This document shows, in pieces, positions 1 to 8,427 of a stretch of DNA of 64,000 bases. The notes below the pieces were generated by a model. That model was not told the DNA's origin. It ran no database searches and was given only the letters and a program-made list of their open reading frames with translations. This DNA is from Thiomicrorhabdus immobilis (GTDB lineage: Bacteria > Pseudomonadota > Gammaproteobacteria > Thiomicrospirales > Thiomicrospiraceae): NCBI RefSeq assembly GCF_021654855.1, contig NZ_AP024202.1:372001-436000 (forward strand), written 5' to 3'. The position numbers and the translations under genes were made by a program. Position 1 is the stretch's first letter. Each line of letters starts with the position of its first letter.

Positions 1-1447
1 AAGGATCAGAAACCGGTTCTATCCCTTCCATCTCATTGTAGGAGATACCATTATCTTCATACGGCATCAGTTCTGAGCCTAAAACCCAAACCTCATCATG
101 GTCAACATCAACCAATTCGGAATCGATCTCATTGATCATTTCCATCACGGATACATGTTTACGCACCGTTTCTTGGTAACCAGATGAACCGGCTTCCATC
201 TCCGCCCACTCTTCTGACGCCCAAACGAAACGGTTGTCATCACGGTAGCCAAAACGCTGTTTATTCAACTCGGTTAAAGAAACCCATTTATTGGTAGAAA
301 TGTTCAATACGTTATGTAATAGAATTCCTAAATCCCATGACCATTTCTCATTGTCGAGATTGTCTTCGATTTCAGCATAGAACTTGTCGGCAACAATCAT
401 CAACTGCTCATCTTGCAAATCGAAGTCTTTGTTCATCAACTTGATTGCAAGCTGCTCAAGACGATAAGCATTTGACTTAGGATCTAAATCGGTCTGCTCT
501 TGACTCGCTCTAATGACTTTCATCCACAGGTTTCTTAGGCCTGGGAAGTTTTTAATGGCATTGTATTCAACACGGGCATCTTCAATGATTTCAATAAAGA
601 ACATCTGCTGAGGAGTCAACTGTTCCATTGAAATGGCCGCTTTACTGTACACCAGGTGTGACGCCAAGTGAGCCGCCATCGCACGATACAATTCACCACC
701 TTTAACGTCGCCTAAATCATTCAAAGCATCCGGTAGGTGCAATGCCATGTTTTGGAAGTAGGGTTTGAAGTCTTCAAAGTCAGCCGCTGCAGGACGAATG
801 AAAAAATCACGCGCCCAAAACGCACGTAAATAAAAGTTGATTGGTCGATGGTAGTCGATGAACAATGAACCTTTACGTTGTTGCTGGAATACGGCTTTTG
901 AATCTTCTGATTCCAATCCAAAGTATTTGATTTGCGCAGGGAAATTACGAGCATGTGCTTGCGCTCCCCATTGCGCCCAGCGGCGTAAGCCCGACACGGT
1001 AACCTTGGTCATCATGTCGTCCATGTTTGAAAGCATCGGACGCATACCACGTGGTGTTTTAGAACCAATCTGGTAGATCAAGGCGAGATATTGTCTTGTT
1101 AAATCAATATCGTGGGTTTTTTCCGCAACCATCGGTAATGAGTCTAAAACCAGCGAAATAACTTCACCAGACATAACCGATGAAAGTTTCATGACGGTTT
1201 CATGGATATCATCCAGAATTTCATCATCCACTTTTGCAATGACTTGAGGAACCGCTTCAAGATAGCTGATAACAACATCTTGACCTTTACCAAGGTACGC
1301 AATGGCGTTGGCGTTATCCAGCCACTCTTCACGAGAGTGCTCATTCATGTAGTGAGAAGCTTCTTGGATCAGAGCGTCAAGCATGTCCTCAAGTTGAGGG
1401 ATGCTTTTAATCAGTGATGCTTTGACTTCTTCTAGATCAAAACTCAT
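1..1447 (-). CDS. cbbO: CbbO, VWA-type RuBisCO activase subunit (3' end cut by window edge)
   Basis: An open frame reads leftward from ATG at 1447 without a stop to the window edge, giving about 482 residues of the N-terminal part. The protein begins MSFDLEEVKASL and is rich in helices, with no membrane segment. CbbO proteins pair with the AAA+ ATPase CbbQ to form an activase that removes inhibitory sugar phosphates from RuBisCO; their MIDAS/von Willebrand domain is C-terminal, which here would lie beyond the edge and cannot be checked. The call rests on position (last gene of cbbL-cbbS-cbbQ-cbbO, 67 bases after cbbQ) and on a resemblance in layout to the complete cbbO at 9392. An AAGGATAAT run just upstream may serve as ribosome binding site. 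Confidence 0.85.
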   Translation of the reverse strand, partial: MSFDLEEVKASLIKSIPQLEDMLDALIQEASHYMNEHSREEWLDNANAIAYLGKGQDVVISYLEAVPQVIAKVDDEILDDIHETVMKLSSVMSGEVISLVLDSLPMVAEKTHDIDLTRQYLALIYQIGSKTPRGMRPMLSNMDDMMTKVTVSGLRRWAQWGAQAHARNFPAQIKYFGLESEDSKAVFQQQRKGSLFIDYHRPINFYLRAFWARDFFIRPAAADFEDFKPYFQNMALHLPDALNDLGDVKGGELYRAMAAHLASHLVYSKAAISMEQLTPQQMFFIEIIEDARVEYNAIKNFPGLRNLWMKVIRASQEQTDLDPKSNAYRLEQLAIKLMNKDFDLQDEQLMIVADKFYAEIEDNLDNEKWSWDLGILLHNVLNISTNKWVSLTELNKQRFGYRDDNRFVWASEEWAEMEAGSSGYQETVRKHVSVMEMINEIDSELVDVDHDEVWVLGSELMPYEDNGISYNEMEGIEPVSDP

Positions 1448-1484
1448 AACATTATCCTTTACATTTTATGCTTGGGCCTGGTTG

Positions 1485-1500
1485 TTACCAGGCCTGGTAA
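1485..1500. repeat. Perfect 16-bp copy of the ACCAGGCCTGGT palindrome, between cbbQ and cbbO
   Basis: TTACCAGGCCTGGTAA is a perfect 16-bp palindrome. The preceding bases 1477-1482 (CCTGGT) can also pair with ACCAGG inside it, so two alternative hairpins are possible. It sits in the 67-base cbbQ-cbbO gap, where it could act as an mRNA hairpin, but the same word occurs inside genes elsewhere in the window. Confidence 0.85.
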
Positions 1501-1514
1501 GAGAGAATCAACTC

Positions 1515-2333
1515 TTATTCAAAAAATGTATCGACCGTTGTTAATAGGGTATCTAAGATATCGTCATCGTCAGTCAATGGTGTTACCAGTGCCATAGTAC
1601 ATGCTTTCTTAGGATCAACACCTTTATTGATTAACTGTCCTGCGTATACCAATAGACGAGTAGACATACCTTCATCTAGACCATGGCCTTTAAGATTACG
1701 TGAACGCTGTGCAATTTGAACTAGCTTTTCAGCCGTCGCCAAATCAATTCCAGCTTCTTTCGCTACGATATCTGCTTCAATCGCTTCTTCTGGGTAATCA
1801 AAGCGGAATCCACCAAAACGCTGCTTAGTTGATTGTTTTAAATCTTTCATCATTGACTGGTAGCCAGGGTTATACGAGATAACCAACTGGAAGTCAGGGT
1901 GTGCTTCAACTAATTCGCCTTTTTTATCCAAAGGTAAAATGCGACGGTGGTCTGTCAACGGGTGAATAACAACCGTAGTATCTTGACGCGCTTCAACAAC
2001 CTCATCCAAGTAACAGATGGCACCGATACGTGCAGCGACTGTTAAAGGACCATCTTGCCAGCGAGTTCCGTTGATATCGATTAAGAAACGACCGACTAGA
2101 TCCGAGGCAGTCATATCTTCGTTACAGGCAACGGTAATTAATGGCTTATTTAATTTATGCGCCATATATTCAACAAAACGTGATTTACCACAACCTGTCG
2201 GGCCTTTAAGCATAATCGGCATTCTTGATGCATAGCCCGATTCGAACAATTCAACTTCGTCTGCAACTGGGCGATAATAAGGTTCATCTTTAATGATGTA
2301 CTGTGAAGGGTCTATTGCATTGATTTCTGACAT
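1515..2333 (-). CDS. cbbQ: CbbQ, AAA+ (MoxR-type) RuBisCO activase ATPase
   Basis: This 272-residue protein is the ATPase half of the CbbQO RuBisCO activase, which uses ATP to remodel inhibited RuBisCO in the cytoplasm. The Walker A motif GPTGCGKS is at residues 44-51 and the Walker B stretch AICYLDE at about 105-111, as in the MoxR branch of AAA+ proteins; its length is normal for CbbQ. It follows cbbS on the same strand after 262 bases that hold several hairpins, so its expression may be set below that of cbbLS. It is clearly related to the second copy at 8428, but the two differ at many positions, which suggests each copy serves its neighbouring RuBisCO form. Confidence 0.95.
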   Translation of the reverse strand: MSEINAIDPSQYIIKDEPYYRPVADEVELFESGYASRMPIMLKGPTGCGKSRFVEYMAHKLNKPLITVACNEDMTASDLVGRFLIDINGTRWQDGPLTVAARIGAICYLDEVVEARQDTTVVIHPLTDHRRILPLDKKGELVEAHPDFQLVISYNPGYQSMMKDLKQSTKQRFGGFRFDYPEEAIEADIVAKEAGIDLATAEKLVQIAQRSRNLKGHGLDEGMSTRLLVYAGQLINKGVDPKKACTMALVTPLTDDDDILDTLLTTVDTFFE

Positions 2334-2387
2334 GATCTTTTCTCCGATAACGAGATAATTACAAAAGGATTCAAACTTTTAGATTTA

Positions 2388-2453
2388 TTCACTTTAGTGA
2401 AATGAATAAGTCTAAAGGAATGGGTGGTTAGCCAGTTTCGGGGCCGGCTAACC
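2388..2453. other. Two hairpins in the cbbS-cbbQ gap (cbbQ-proximal)
   Basis: TTCAC/GTGAA pair around TTTA at 2388-2401, inside a longer imperfect stem whose outer arms are CTTTTAGA and TCTAAAG. GGTTAGCC (2426-2433) pairs perfectly with GGCTAACC (2446-2453). Both lie in the untranslated RNA between cbbS and cbbQ. The role is not known; they could protect the cbbLS message from decay or slow the polymerase. Confidence 0.55.
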
Positions 2454-2499
2454 GGTGTTACTAATTGAGGTAAGAATTCAATTTAGTAAACTTGGTTAG

Positions 2500-2531
2500 A
2501 AAAGGCCTAAACTCAATTGTGTAGGCCTTTT
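2500..2531 (-). terminator. Hairpin with T-run after cbbS, probable partial terminator
   Basis: On the minus strand AAAAGGCCTA and TAGGCCTTTT form a perfect 10-bp stem with a 12-base loop, ending in a short T-run. It lies downstream of cbbS and upstream of cbbQ, so it probably lets only part of the transcription through to cbbQO. The stem contains AGGCCT, the core of the window-wide palindrome. Confidence 0.6.
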
Positions 2532-2543
2532 CCGGAATTTGGA

Positions 2544-2573
2544 TGTCACACAAGACTTGCGGCTTGTGTGACA
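2544..2573 (-). other. Perfect 11-bp hairpin just 3' of cbbS
   Basis: TGTCACACAAG (2544-2554) is exactly complementary to CTTGTGTGACA (2563-2573), with an 8-base loop, beginning 22 bases past the cbbS stop codon. There is no T-run, so an RNA-stabilising 3' hairpin for the abundant cbbLS message is more likely than a terminator. Confidence 0.6.
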
Positions 2574-2595
2574 ATTCGTTAATTAACGAGGGATA

Positions 2596-2946
2596 TTACA
2601 TATCACCACGTTTAACTAACATGTTTGCACCTTGAGACTGTGCAAAGTTATCGTAACCGATTAGGCGAACGTGGTTATTTGGGTTCGCTTTGATGCAGTT
2701 ATCAACTTCAGCTAGTACTGCGTCTGCAGAAGTTTCACCGAACATCGGTAATTTCCACATGTACCAGTAGTAGTCTGTAGCACGCTCTGGTTCAGAGTGT
2801 TCGATAGCTGGGTTCCAGCCTTTATCGATAATGTACTGAACTTGAGCTTTGATTTGATCCGCAGACATAGACGGAAGGTAAGAGAAAGTCTCTGCCTTAC
2901 GTGACTTAGGATCTGAAACGCGTGAAGGGTAATCTTGTACACTCAT
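2596..2946 (-). CDS. cbbS: RuBisCO form I small subunit
   Basis: This 116-residue protein is the small subunit that caps the form I RuBisCO L8S8 complex. It has the expected length for bacterial CbbS and the typical order of conserved pieces: an N-terminal [20 protein letters not shown] helix, the [11 protein letters not shown] segment, [12 protein letters not shown], and the C-terminal [11 protein letters not shown]. It starts 23 bases after cbbL, within one operon. No carboxysome shell genes follow; cbbQ does, which points to the cytosolic (non-carboxysomal) form I enzyme. Confidence 0.97.
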   Translation of the reverse strand: MSVQDYPSRVSDPKSRKAETFSYLPSMSADQIKAQVQYIIDKGWNPAIEHSEPERATDYYWYMWKLPMFGETSADAVLAEVDNCIKANPNNHVRLIGYDNFAQSQGANMLVKRGDM

Positions 2947-2969
2947 TGGTATATACTCCTAATTATCAA

Positions 2970-4388
2970 TTACTTATGCTTAACGTCAAGCTTGTCAACT
3001 GTGTCGAATTCGAACTTGATTTCTTTCCAAGTTTCCATAGCGATCTTAAGTTCTGGGCTATCTTTAGCAGCGTTAGTAAGGATGTCTTTACCTTCTTTCT
3101 CAACTTCACGGCCTTCGTTACGAGCTTGTACACAAGCTTCCAACGCAACACGGTTAGCAGCTGCACCAGCAGCGTTACCCCATGGGTGACCTAAAGTACC
3201 ACCACCGAACTGAAGAACAGAGTCATCGCCGAAGATAGTAACAAGAGCAGGCATGTGCCATACGTGGATACCACCAGATGCAACTGGAATAACACCAGGC
3301 ATTGCACCGAAGTCTTGGTCGAACATGATTCCACGTGAACGATCTTCAGGGATGAAAGAATCACGCATGATATCGATCCAACCTAGAGTTGCTTCACGGT
3401 CACCTTCTAACTTACCTACAACTGTACCTGAGTGTAAGTGGTCACCACCAGATAGACGTAGTGCTTTAGTTAAAACACGGAAGTGAATACCGTGGTGTGG
3501 GTTACGGTCGATTACACCGTGCATTGCGCGGTGGATGTGTAACAATAGACCGTTCTTACGGCAGTAGTTAGCAAGACCAGTGTTAGCAGTGAAACCACCA
3601 GTTAGGTAATCGTGCATGATGATTGGCGTACCAATCTCTTTAGCGAATTCAGCACGCTCATACATTTCTTCTGGAGTACCAGCAGTAACGTTCAAGTAGT
3701 GACCTTTTTTCTCACCAGTTTCAGCTTGAGCTTTCTCGATACCTTCCTGACAGAATAGGAAACGATCTCTCCAGCGCATGAATGGCTGTGAAGTTACGTT
3801 TTCATCATCTTTAGTGAAGTCAAGACCACCACGTAGACACTCATATACTGCACGACCGTAGTTCTTAGCAGAAAGACCTAGCTTAGGCTTGATAGTACAA
3901 CCTAACATTGGACGACCATACTTGTCCATTTTGTCACGTTCTACTTGAATACCGTGTGGAGGTCCACCACAAGTCATAACGTATGCTAGTGGGAAACGGA
4001 TATCTTCTAAACGACAAGCACGTAATGCTTTAAATCCGAATACGTTACCAACTAAAGAAGTCATTACAGAAACAACTGAACCTTCTTCAAATAGGTCAAT
4101 TGGGTAAGCAATGAATGCGTAGAAACAAGTATCGTCACCAGGAACATCTTCAATTCTATACGCACGACCTTTATAATAGTCAAGGTCAGTTAACAAGTCA
4201 GTCCATACAGTTGTCCAAGTACCTGTTGAAGATTCTGCCGCAACAGCTGCTGCGATTTCTTCACGTGGTACACCATCCTGTGGAGTTACTTTAAAACATG
4301 CTAGAAAATCTGAGTCTTTTGGCTCGTAATCTGGCATCCAATATGTTTCGCGGTATTCTTTTACACCGGCATTGTAAGTCTTAGCCAT
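2970..4388 (-). CDS. cbbL: RuBisCO form I large subunit
   Basis: The 472-residue catalytic subunit fixes CO2 onto ribulose 1,5-bisphosphate in the Calvin cycle. Visible active-site pieces are TIKPKLGL (165-172, catalytic Lys167), [10 protein letters not shown] (187-196) with the lysine carbamylated in active enzyme at 193 and the Mg ligands Asp195 and Glu196, and the loop-6 region around [10 protein letters not shown]. Length and sequence fit form IA. A ribosome site GAGGTAG lies just before the ATG. The gene heads a minus-strand operon and is divergent from a cbbR gene, the usual layout for CbbR control. Confidence 0.98.
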   Translation of the reverse strand: MAKTYNAGVKEYRETYWMPDYEPKDSDFLACFKVTPQDGVPREEIAAAVAAESSTGTWTTVWTDLLTDLDYYKGRAYRIEDVPGDDTCFYAFIAYPIDLFEEGSVVSVMTSLVGNVFGFKALRACRLEDIRFPLAYVMTCGGPPHGIQVERDKMDKYGRPMLGCTIKPKLGLSAKNYGRAVYECLRGGLDFTKDDENVTSQPFMRWRDRFLFCQEGIEKAQAETGEKKGHYLNVTAGTPEEMYERAEFAKEIGTPIIMHDYLTGGFTANTGLANYCRKNGLLLHIHRAMHGVIDRNPHHGIHFRVLTKALRLSGGDHLHSGTVVGKLEGDREATLGWIDIMRDSFIPEDRSRGIMFDQDFGAMPGVIPVASGGIHVWHMPALVTIFGDDSVLQFGGGTLGHPWGNAAGAAANRVALEACVQARNEGREVEKEGKDILTNAAKDSPELKIAMETWKEIKFEFDTVDKLDVKHK

Positions 4389-4516
4389 GTTCTACCTCAT
4401 TTAGGGTTAAATAAAACTTAAAAATCTGAAATCGTGTTTGGATTGTTAAACGCCCCGTCGTTTTCAGTTGCTGCCCATGTTATTCAGAAAGTTCTAATCT
4501 GGCAATTCATCAACTC

Positions 4517-4531
4517 TTATGTAAATCATAA
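4517..4531. promoter_or_regulatory. Candidate CbbR (LysR) operator between cbbL and cbbR
   Basis: TTATG-TAAAT-CATAA is a perfect interrupted dyad of the T-N11-A type bound by LysR regulators, in the 204-base divergent region. It lies about 130 bases from the cbbL start and 62 bases from the cbbR start. A TATAAT at 4541-4546 pointing at cbbR lies close by, so binding here could also repress cbbR. The site is inferred from symmetry and position only. Confidence 0.45.
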
Positions 4532-4592
4532 ACAAATGTATATAATAAAAACCCAGAAACTACAAATACTTACAATAGCTATGGTTATTTAA

Positions 4593-5519
4593 ATGCATAA
4601 TTTAAACGTTACAGCCCAGCAAATACGCATCTTTGAAGCGGTTGCTAGAAATCAAAGTTACACAAAAGCAGCTGAAGAATTACATCTTTCACAGCCGGCA
4701 GTTTCTATTCAAGTTAAGCGTCTTGAAGAGAATAATGATGTGAAATTAATTGAAGTTGTCGGTAAAAAATTGTTTTTGACCCGGCCTGGTGAACGTATGT
4801 TCAAGAGTTGCCAGAAGATTTTAGAAGAGCTTCAAGACTTAAACGCACATATTAAATCTGATCAGGCCAGAGTGGATGGCGAGCTTAAGATAGCGGTGGT
4901 GACTCCGGCTAAATATTTTATGCCTTATATATTGAAAGCGTTCTTAAACCGTTTCCCTGATGTCAAACCGGTTATCACGGTTATCAATCGCCGTCGTATC
5001 TTGGATGAACTAAAGCAAAACCAATATGATTTGTCGATCATGGGGCGAGTGCCTGAAAATTTGAATATGGAGGCGTTTGCATTTTTTCAAAATGAATTAG
5101 TGGTCGCGGCACCGCCAAAGCATCATTTATCAAAAGAGAAGAAGATACCTATTCAAGATATTGCCAATGAGCGCTTTTTAATGCGAGAAAAAGGTTCGGG
5201 TATTCGTGATTCAGTCATGGATAGGTTTGAAGAGAATGGTATCCATGTCGAGCCATATATGGAGTTGGGAAGTACTGAAAGTATCAAACAAGCGGTTATG
5301 GCAGGCCTGGGTATCTCTGTTTTGCCGAAACAAGCCATTCGATTGGAAACACGTTATAGACATATAGATGTGTTGGATGTTGAAGGGTTTCCAGTTACCC
5401 GTGATTGGTATGTCGCCAAGATGACTGGTAAGGCATTGACTCCGGCTTCTGAAGCTTTCCTGGATTTTCTAAAGAATGTCGATATCAATAAACTCTTGGT
5501 TATGTCCGATACCCGTTAA
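4593..5519 (+). CDS. cbbR: LysR-family regulator CbbR, divergent from cbbL
   Basis: This 308-residue protein has a LysR N-terminal helix-turn-helix (about residues 8-66, with the signature FEAVARNQSYTKAAEELHLS followed by QPAVSIQVKRLEE) and a C-terminal effector-binding domain. CbbR proteins activate cbb operons in response to metabolites such as NADPH or RuBP. Position divergent from cbbL makes the form I operon its most likely target. The ATG lacks a clear ribosome site; an upstream ATG at 4580 is closed by an immediate stop. A second LysR gene follows after 26 bases, so both are probably on one transcript. Confidence 0.88.
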   Translation: MHNLNVTAQQIRIFEAVARNQSYTKAAEELHLSQPAVSIQVKRLEENNDVKLIEVVGKKLFLTRPGERMFKSCQKILEELQDLNAHIKSDQARVDGELKIAVVTPAKYFMPYILKAFLNRFPDVKPVITVINRRRILDELKQNQYDLSIMGRVPENLNMEAFAFFQNELVVAAPPKHHLSKEKKIPIQDIANERFLMREKGSGIRDSVMDRFEENGIHVEPYMELGSTESIKQAVMAGLGISVLPKQAIRLETRYRHIDVLDVEGFPVTRDWYVAKMTGKALTPASEAFLDFLKNVDINKLLVMSDTR

Positions 5520-5545
5520 TTTCTTGAGTTCTCTTTGGGGGGATT

Positions 5546-6487
5546 ATGCCTGAAAAAATATCTCTACTAGCCAGAAGTGCAACCTTACGACAGCTACAGG
5601 TGTTTGAGAGTATCGCTCGACACAGTAGTTTCTCCAGAGCCGCGGAAGAATTACATCTAACCCAGCCAACCGTGTCTATGCAGGTGAAAAAACTGGTTGA
5701 TTTGTTGGAGACGCCACTATTTGAACAGATTGGCCGAAAAGTCTATCTAACGGATGCGGGTAAGGTCTTATACGATTCAGCAAATGTCATTCTCAATCAA
5801 TTGTCGATAGCTGAGCAAAAGATCAACCACCTCAAAGGTTTTTCTGGAGGCAGTGTCAGTTTGTCGGTTATTTCTACCGCTCAATATTTCGTGCCGAAGG
5901 TGATTCATGAGTTCACCCAATCGTACCCTGATGTCACGGTATTGTTGCGTGTGGGTAATAAAGAGACCTTGTTGGATCGAATTGCAAAAAATGTCGATGA
6001 CTTTTACTTGCTTGGCCAGCCAACCGAAGAACTGAATGTTGAGTCATCTCAGTTAGCGGTCAACCCGTTGGCGTTTGTGGCCAATAGCAATCACCCTTTG
6101 GTTGGTAAAAAACTGAATATAGAAGATTTGGCGGATGAACCCTTTTTGATGCGAGAAACCGGATCCGGGATTCGTTCCCAAGTTGAAAAGGTGTTTCAGG
6201 AGTTTGAATTTCAACCGCAAATTAAAATGGTTTTAGGCGGTAATGAGGCAATCCGTTTAGGGCTGTTGCAAAATTTGGGGATTACAGTGGCTTCGGTTCC
6301 AACGTTAATGGAAGAGATCACCCAAGGAAGAATAAGTATTCTTGATGTTAAGGGGTTTCCAATTAATCGTCATTGGTATTTGGCTTATCCTCGAGGAAAG
6401 GTGCTTTCGATTGCGGCCGAGAAAATGATTGAGCTATTGAGAATCGAGGGTGAGAAGCTGAGTCAAAAAGCCTTTAATGAGTTTTAG
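5546..6487 (+). CDS. cbbR: Second LysR-family CbbR, upstream of cbbM
   Basis: This 313-residue LysR protein has the usual N-terminal helix-turn-helix (about residues 14-72; SIARHSSFSRAAEELHLTQP) and a substrate-binding-like C-terminal domain. It resembles the preceding CbbR along its whole length, which suggests an old tandem duplication. A strong GGGGGGA ribosome site precedes the ATG. It lies directly upstream of cbbM in the same direction, with 258 bases between that hold a dyad and promoter, so control of the form II gene is its likely job. Which regulator controls which operon cannot be settled by sequence alone. Confidence 0.87.
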   Translation: MPEKISLLARSATLRQLQVFESIARHSSFSRAAEELHLTQPTVSMQVKKLVDLLETPLFEQIGRKVYLTDAGKVLYDSANVILNQLSIAEQKINHLKGFSGGSVSLSVISTAQYFVPKVIHEFTQSYPDVTVLLRVGNKETLLDRIAKNVDDFYLLGQPTEELNVESSQLAVNPLAFVANSNHPLVGKKLNIEDLADEPFLMRETGSGIRSQVEKVFQEFEFQPQIKMVLGGNEAIRLGLLQNLGITVASVPTLMEEITQGRISILDVKGFPINRHWYLAYPRGKVLSIAAEKMIELLRIEGEKLSQKAFNEF

Positions 6488-6589
6488 ATAAAATATCATA
6501 AAGTAAATATATTACCGTTTCATGACGTTTCTATTATTGGAATGTTTCAATCAAATTTAAAAATCCTATTGCTTATTATCTATACTAAC

Positions 6590-6606
6590 AATCAAAATTA
6601 TTGATT
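6590..6606. promoter_or_regulatory. Candidate CbbR operator upstream of cbbM
   Basis: AATCAA-AATTA-TTGATT is a perfect 6+6 dyad with a 5-base centre. It touches the -35 region of the cbbM promoter, a typical place for a LysR activator or repressor contact. Assignment to the adjacent CbbR is inferred. Confidence 0.45.
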
Positions 6607-6633
6607 TGAAGTTATTGTTTCTTTCCCTATAAT
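6605..6633 (+). promoter_or_regulatory. Promoter of cbbM
   Basis: A perfect TATAAT (6628-6633) lies 17 bases after a weak -35, TTTGAA (6605-6610). The weak -35 overlapping a dyad fits an activator-dependent promoter. The predicted start near 6640 leaves a leader of about 105 bases. Confidence 0.55.
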
Positions 6634-6651
6634 AGCCTCTTGTATTTCGGG

Positions 6652-6691
6652 GTTAAACCACAATTATATAAACAAACGTTTATGGTTTAAC
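6652..6691 (+). other. Leader hairpin in the cbbM 5' untranslated region
   Basis: GTTAAACCA (6652-6660) pairs with TGGTTTAAC (6683-6691), and inside it ATAAAC (6668-6673) pairs with GTTTAT (6678-6683) around AAAC. The stem ends about 43 bases before the cbbM ribosome site, so it is more likely an mRNA-stability element than a ribosome-site blocker. As DNA it could also bind a dimeric regulator. Confidence 0.5.
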
Positions 6692-6745
6692 TATACATAA
6701 AGGGTAGTGAATTTAGTCACAAGCCCCAAAATTGAGGTAAGAAAA

Positions 6746-8125
6746 ATGGATCAGTCTAATCGTTATGCTGACTTGTCTTTGAAAGAAGAAGATCTGATTG
6801 CAGGTCAAAACCACATTCTTGTGGCTTATACAATGGAACCAGCTGCTGGTTACGGTTACCTAGAAGTTGCAGCTCACATTGCTGCTGAATCTTCAACTGG
6901 TACTAACGTTGAAGTATGTACTACTGATGATTTCACTAAAGGTGTTGATGCGATGGTTTATCACATCGATGAAGCTGAAGGCATCATGAAAGTTGCATAC
7001 CCGTTCGATCTTTTCGACCGTAACGGTATCGATGGTAAGACTATGATCGTTTCTTTCCTTACTCTTGCTATTGGTAACAACCAAGGTATGGGTGATGTTA
7101 AAAACCTTCAGATGTTTGACTTCTGGGTTCCAGAAACTAAATTACACCTATTTGACTGCCCAGCAGTAGATATCTCTAACATGTGGAAAATGCTAGGTCG
7201 TCCACAAGAGAACGGTGGTTATATCGCTGGTACTATCATCAAGCCTAAGTTAGGTCTACGTCCTGAGCCATTTGCTGACGCAGCATACCAGTTCTGGCTA
7301 GGTGGTGACTTCATCAAGAACGATGAGCCACAAGGTAACCAAACTTTCTGTCCAATGAAAAAAGTTATCCCATTAGTTGTTGACGCGATGAACCGTGCTC
7401 AAGATGAAACTGGTGAAGCGAAGCTTTTCTCAGCTAACATCACTGCAGACGATCACCACGAAATGTGCTACCGTGCAGACTACATCCTAGAAGCTTTCGG
7501 ACCTAACGCTCCACAAGTTGCTTTCCTAGTTGATGGTTATGTTGGTGGTCCAGGTATGATTACTACTGCTCGTCGTAACTACGCTTCTCAGTACCTACAC
7601 TATCACCGTGCAGGTCACGGAGCGATTACTTCTCCTTCTGCTAAGCGTGGTTATACTGCTTTCGTTCTTGCTAAGATCTCTCGTCTACAGGGTGCTTCTG
7701 GTATCCACGTGGGTACAATGGGCTTCGGTAAGATGGAAGGTGGTGCAGACGACCGTAACATCGCATACATGATCGAACGTGATGAAGCTCAAGGTCCAGC
7801 ATTCTACCAGAAGTGGAACGGCACTAAGCCTACTACTCCTATCATCTCTGGTGGTATGAACGCTCTACGTCTACCTGGTTTCTTCGAAAACCTAGGTCAC
7901 GGTAACGTAATCAACACTTCTGGTGGTGGTTCTTACGGTCACATCGATTCTCCAGCTGCTGGTGCTAAGTCTTTGGCTCAAGCATATGACTGCTGGAAGT
8001 CTGGTGCAGACCCAATCGAATATGCTAAAGAGCATAACGAATTTGCACGTGCGTTCGAATCTTTCCCTGGTGATGCAGATAAAATCTACCCAGGTTGGAG
8101 AGAGAAATTAGGTGTTCATAAATAA
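6746..8125 (+). CDS. cbbM: RuBisCO form II
   Basis: Form II RuBisCO works without a small subunit and suits high CO2 and low O2. From the ATG at 6746 the protein has 459 residues and begins [18 protein letters not shown], the family's usual N-terminus. With this start, IIKPK puts catalytic Lys166 and FIKNDE puts the carbamylated Lys191, Asp193 and Glu194 at the numbers used for the Rhodospirillum rubrum enzyme. A GTG at 6707 in the same frame is therefore rejected; GAGG at 6734-6737 serves the ATG. Codon use is that of a very highly expressed gene. cbbQ2 and cbbO2 follow beyond a terminator. Confidence 0.98.
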   Translation: MDQSNRYADLSLKEEDLIAGQNHILVAYTMEPAAGYGYLEVAAHIAAESSTGTNVEVCTTDDFTKGVDAMVYHIDEAEGIMKVAYPFDLFDRNGIDGKTMIVSFLTLAIGNNQGMGDVKNLQMFDFWVPETKLHLFDCPAVDISNMWKMLGRPQENGGYIAGTIIKPKLGLRPEPFADAAYQFWLGGDFIKNDEPQGNQTFCPMKKVIPLVVDAMNRAQDETGEAKLFSANITADDHHEMCYRADYILEAFGPNAPQVAFLVDGYVGGPGMITTARRNYASQYLHYHRAGHGAITSPSAKRGYTAFVLAKISRLQGASGIHVGTMGFGKMEGGADDRNIAYMIERDEAQGPAFYQKWNGTKPTTPIISGGMNALRLPGFFENLGHGNVINTSGGGSYGHIDSPAAGAKSLAQAYDCWKSGADPIEYAKEHNEFARAFESFPGDADKIYPGWREKLGVHK

Positions 8126-8262
8126 TTGATGCCAAAGCCGCTTGATTTACGCGATGGCGGTGTTGGTTAATTGCTTCCGTTGCTCATGTACTTATGTACA
8201 CTCCGCTACGGGTCAATTAACCGCCTAGCCCTCATCGCAAATCAAGCAACTTTGCCTATCAA
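8126..8262. repeat. Large imperfect palindrome (137 bases), MITE- or REP-like
   Basis: The stretch is its own imperfect reverse complement around a centre near 8194. Matching outer pieces are TTGAT/ATCAA, CGCTTGATTT/AAATCAAGC, and GGTTAATTG/CAATTAACC; the core is TGTAC-TTAT-GTACA. It starts immediately after the cbbM stop codon and contains no gene. The form fits a miniature palindromic element inserted behind cbbM, or a very long RNA hairpin. No transposase is near. Confidence 0.7.
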
Positions 8263-8282
8263 TGAGATAGTGTGAATACTTT

Positions 8283-8316
8283 AAAAACCTCTGCCTTCGG
8301 GCAGGGGTTTTTTTTA
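8283..8316 (+). terminator. Rho-independent terminator after cbbM
   Basis: AAAACCTCTGCC-TTCG-GGCAGGGGTTTT forms a strong stem with a TTCG tetraloop, followed by a run of T. It separates very high cbbM transcription from cbbQ2-cbbO2, as the hairpins after cbbS do in the form I operon. Confidence 0.9.
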
Positions 8317-8427
8317 ACACGTCATTTATTACCTACCTAAATACTAGGTTATTTACCACTATGTTTTATACATAAAATACAGTGTTAAATCACTTTCAAC
8401 AAACCATTAATGTTACGGGGAACAGAC

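Noticed and set aside
6707-6745. GTG 6707 as cbbM start
   Set aside because: ATG 6746 has a proper GAGG site and gives the conserved [10 protein letters not shown] start with active-site numbering equal to the R. rubrum enzyme.
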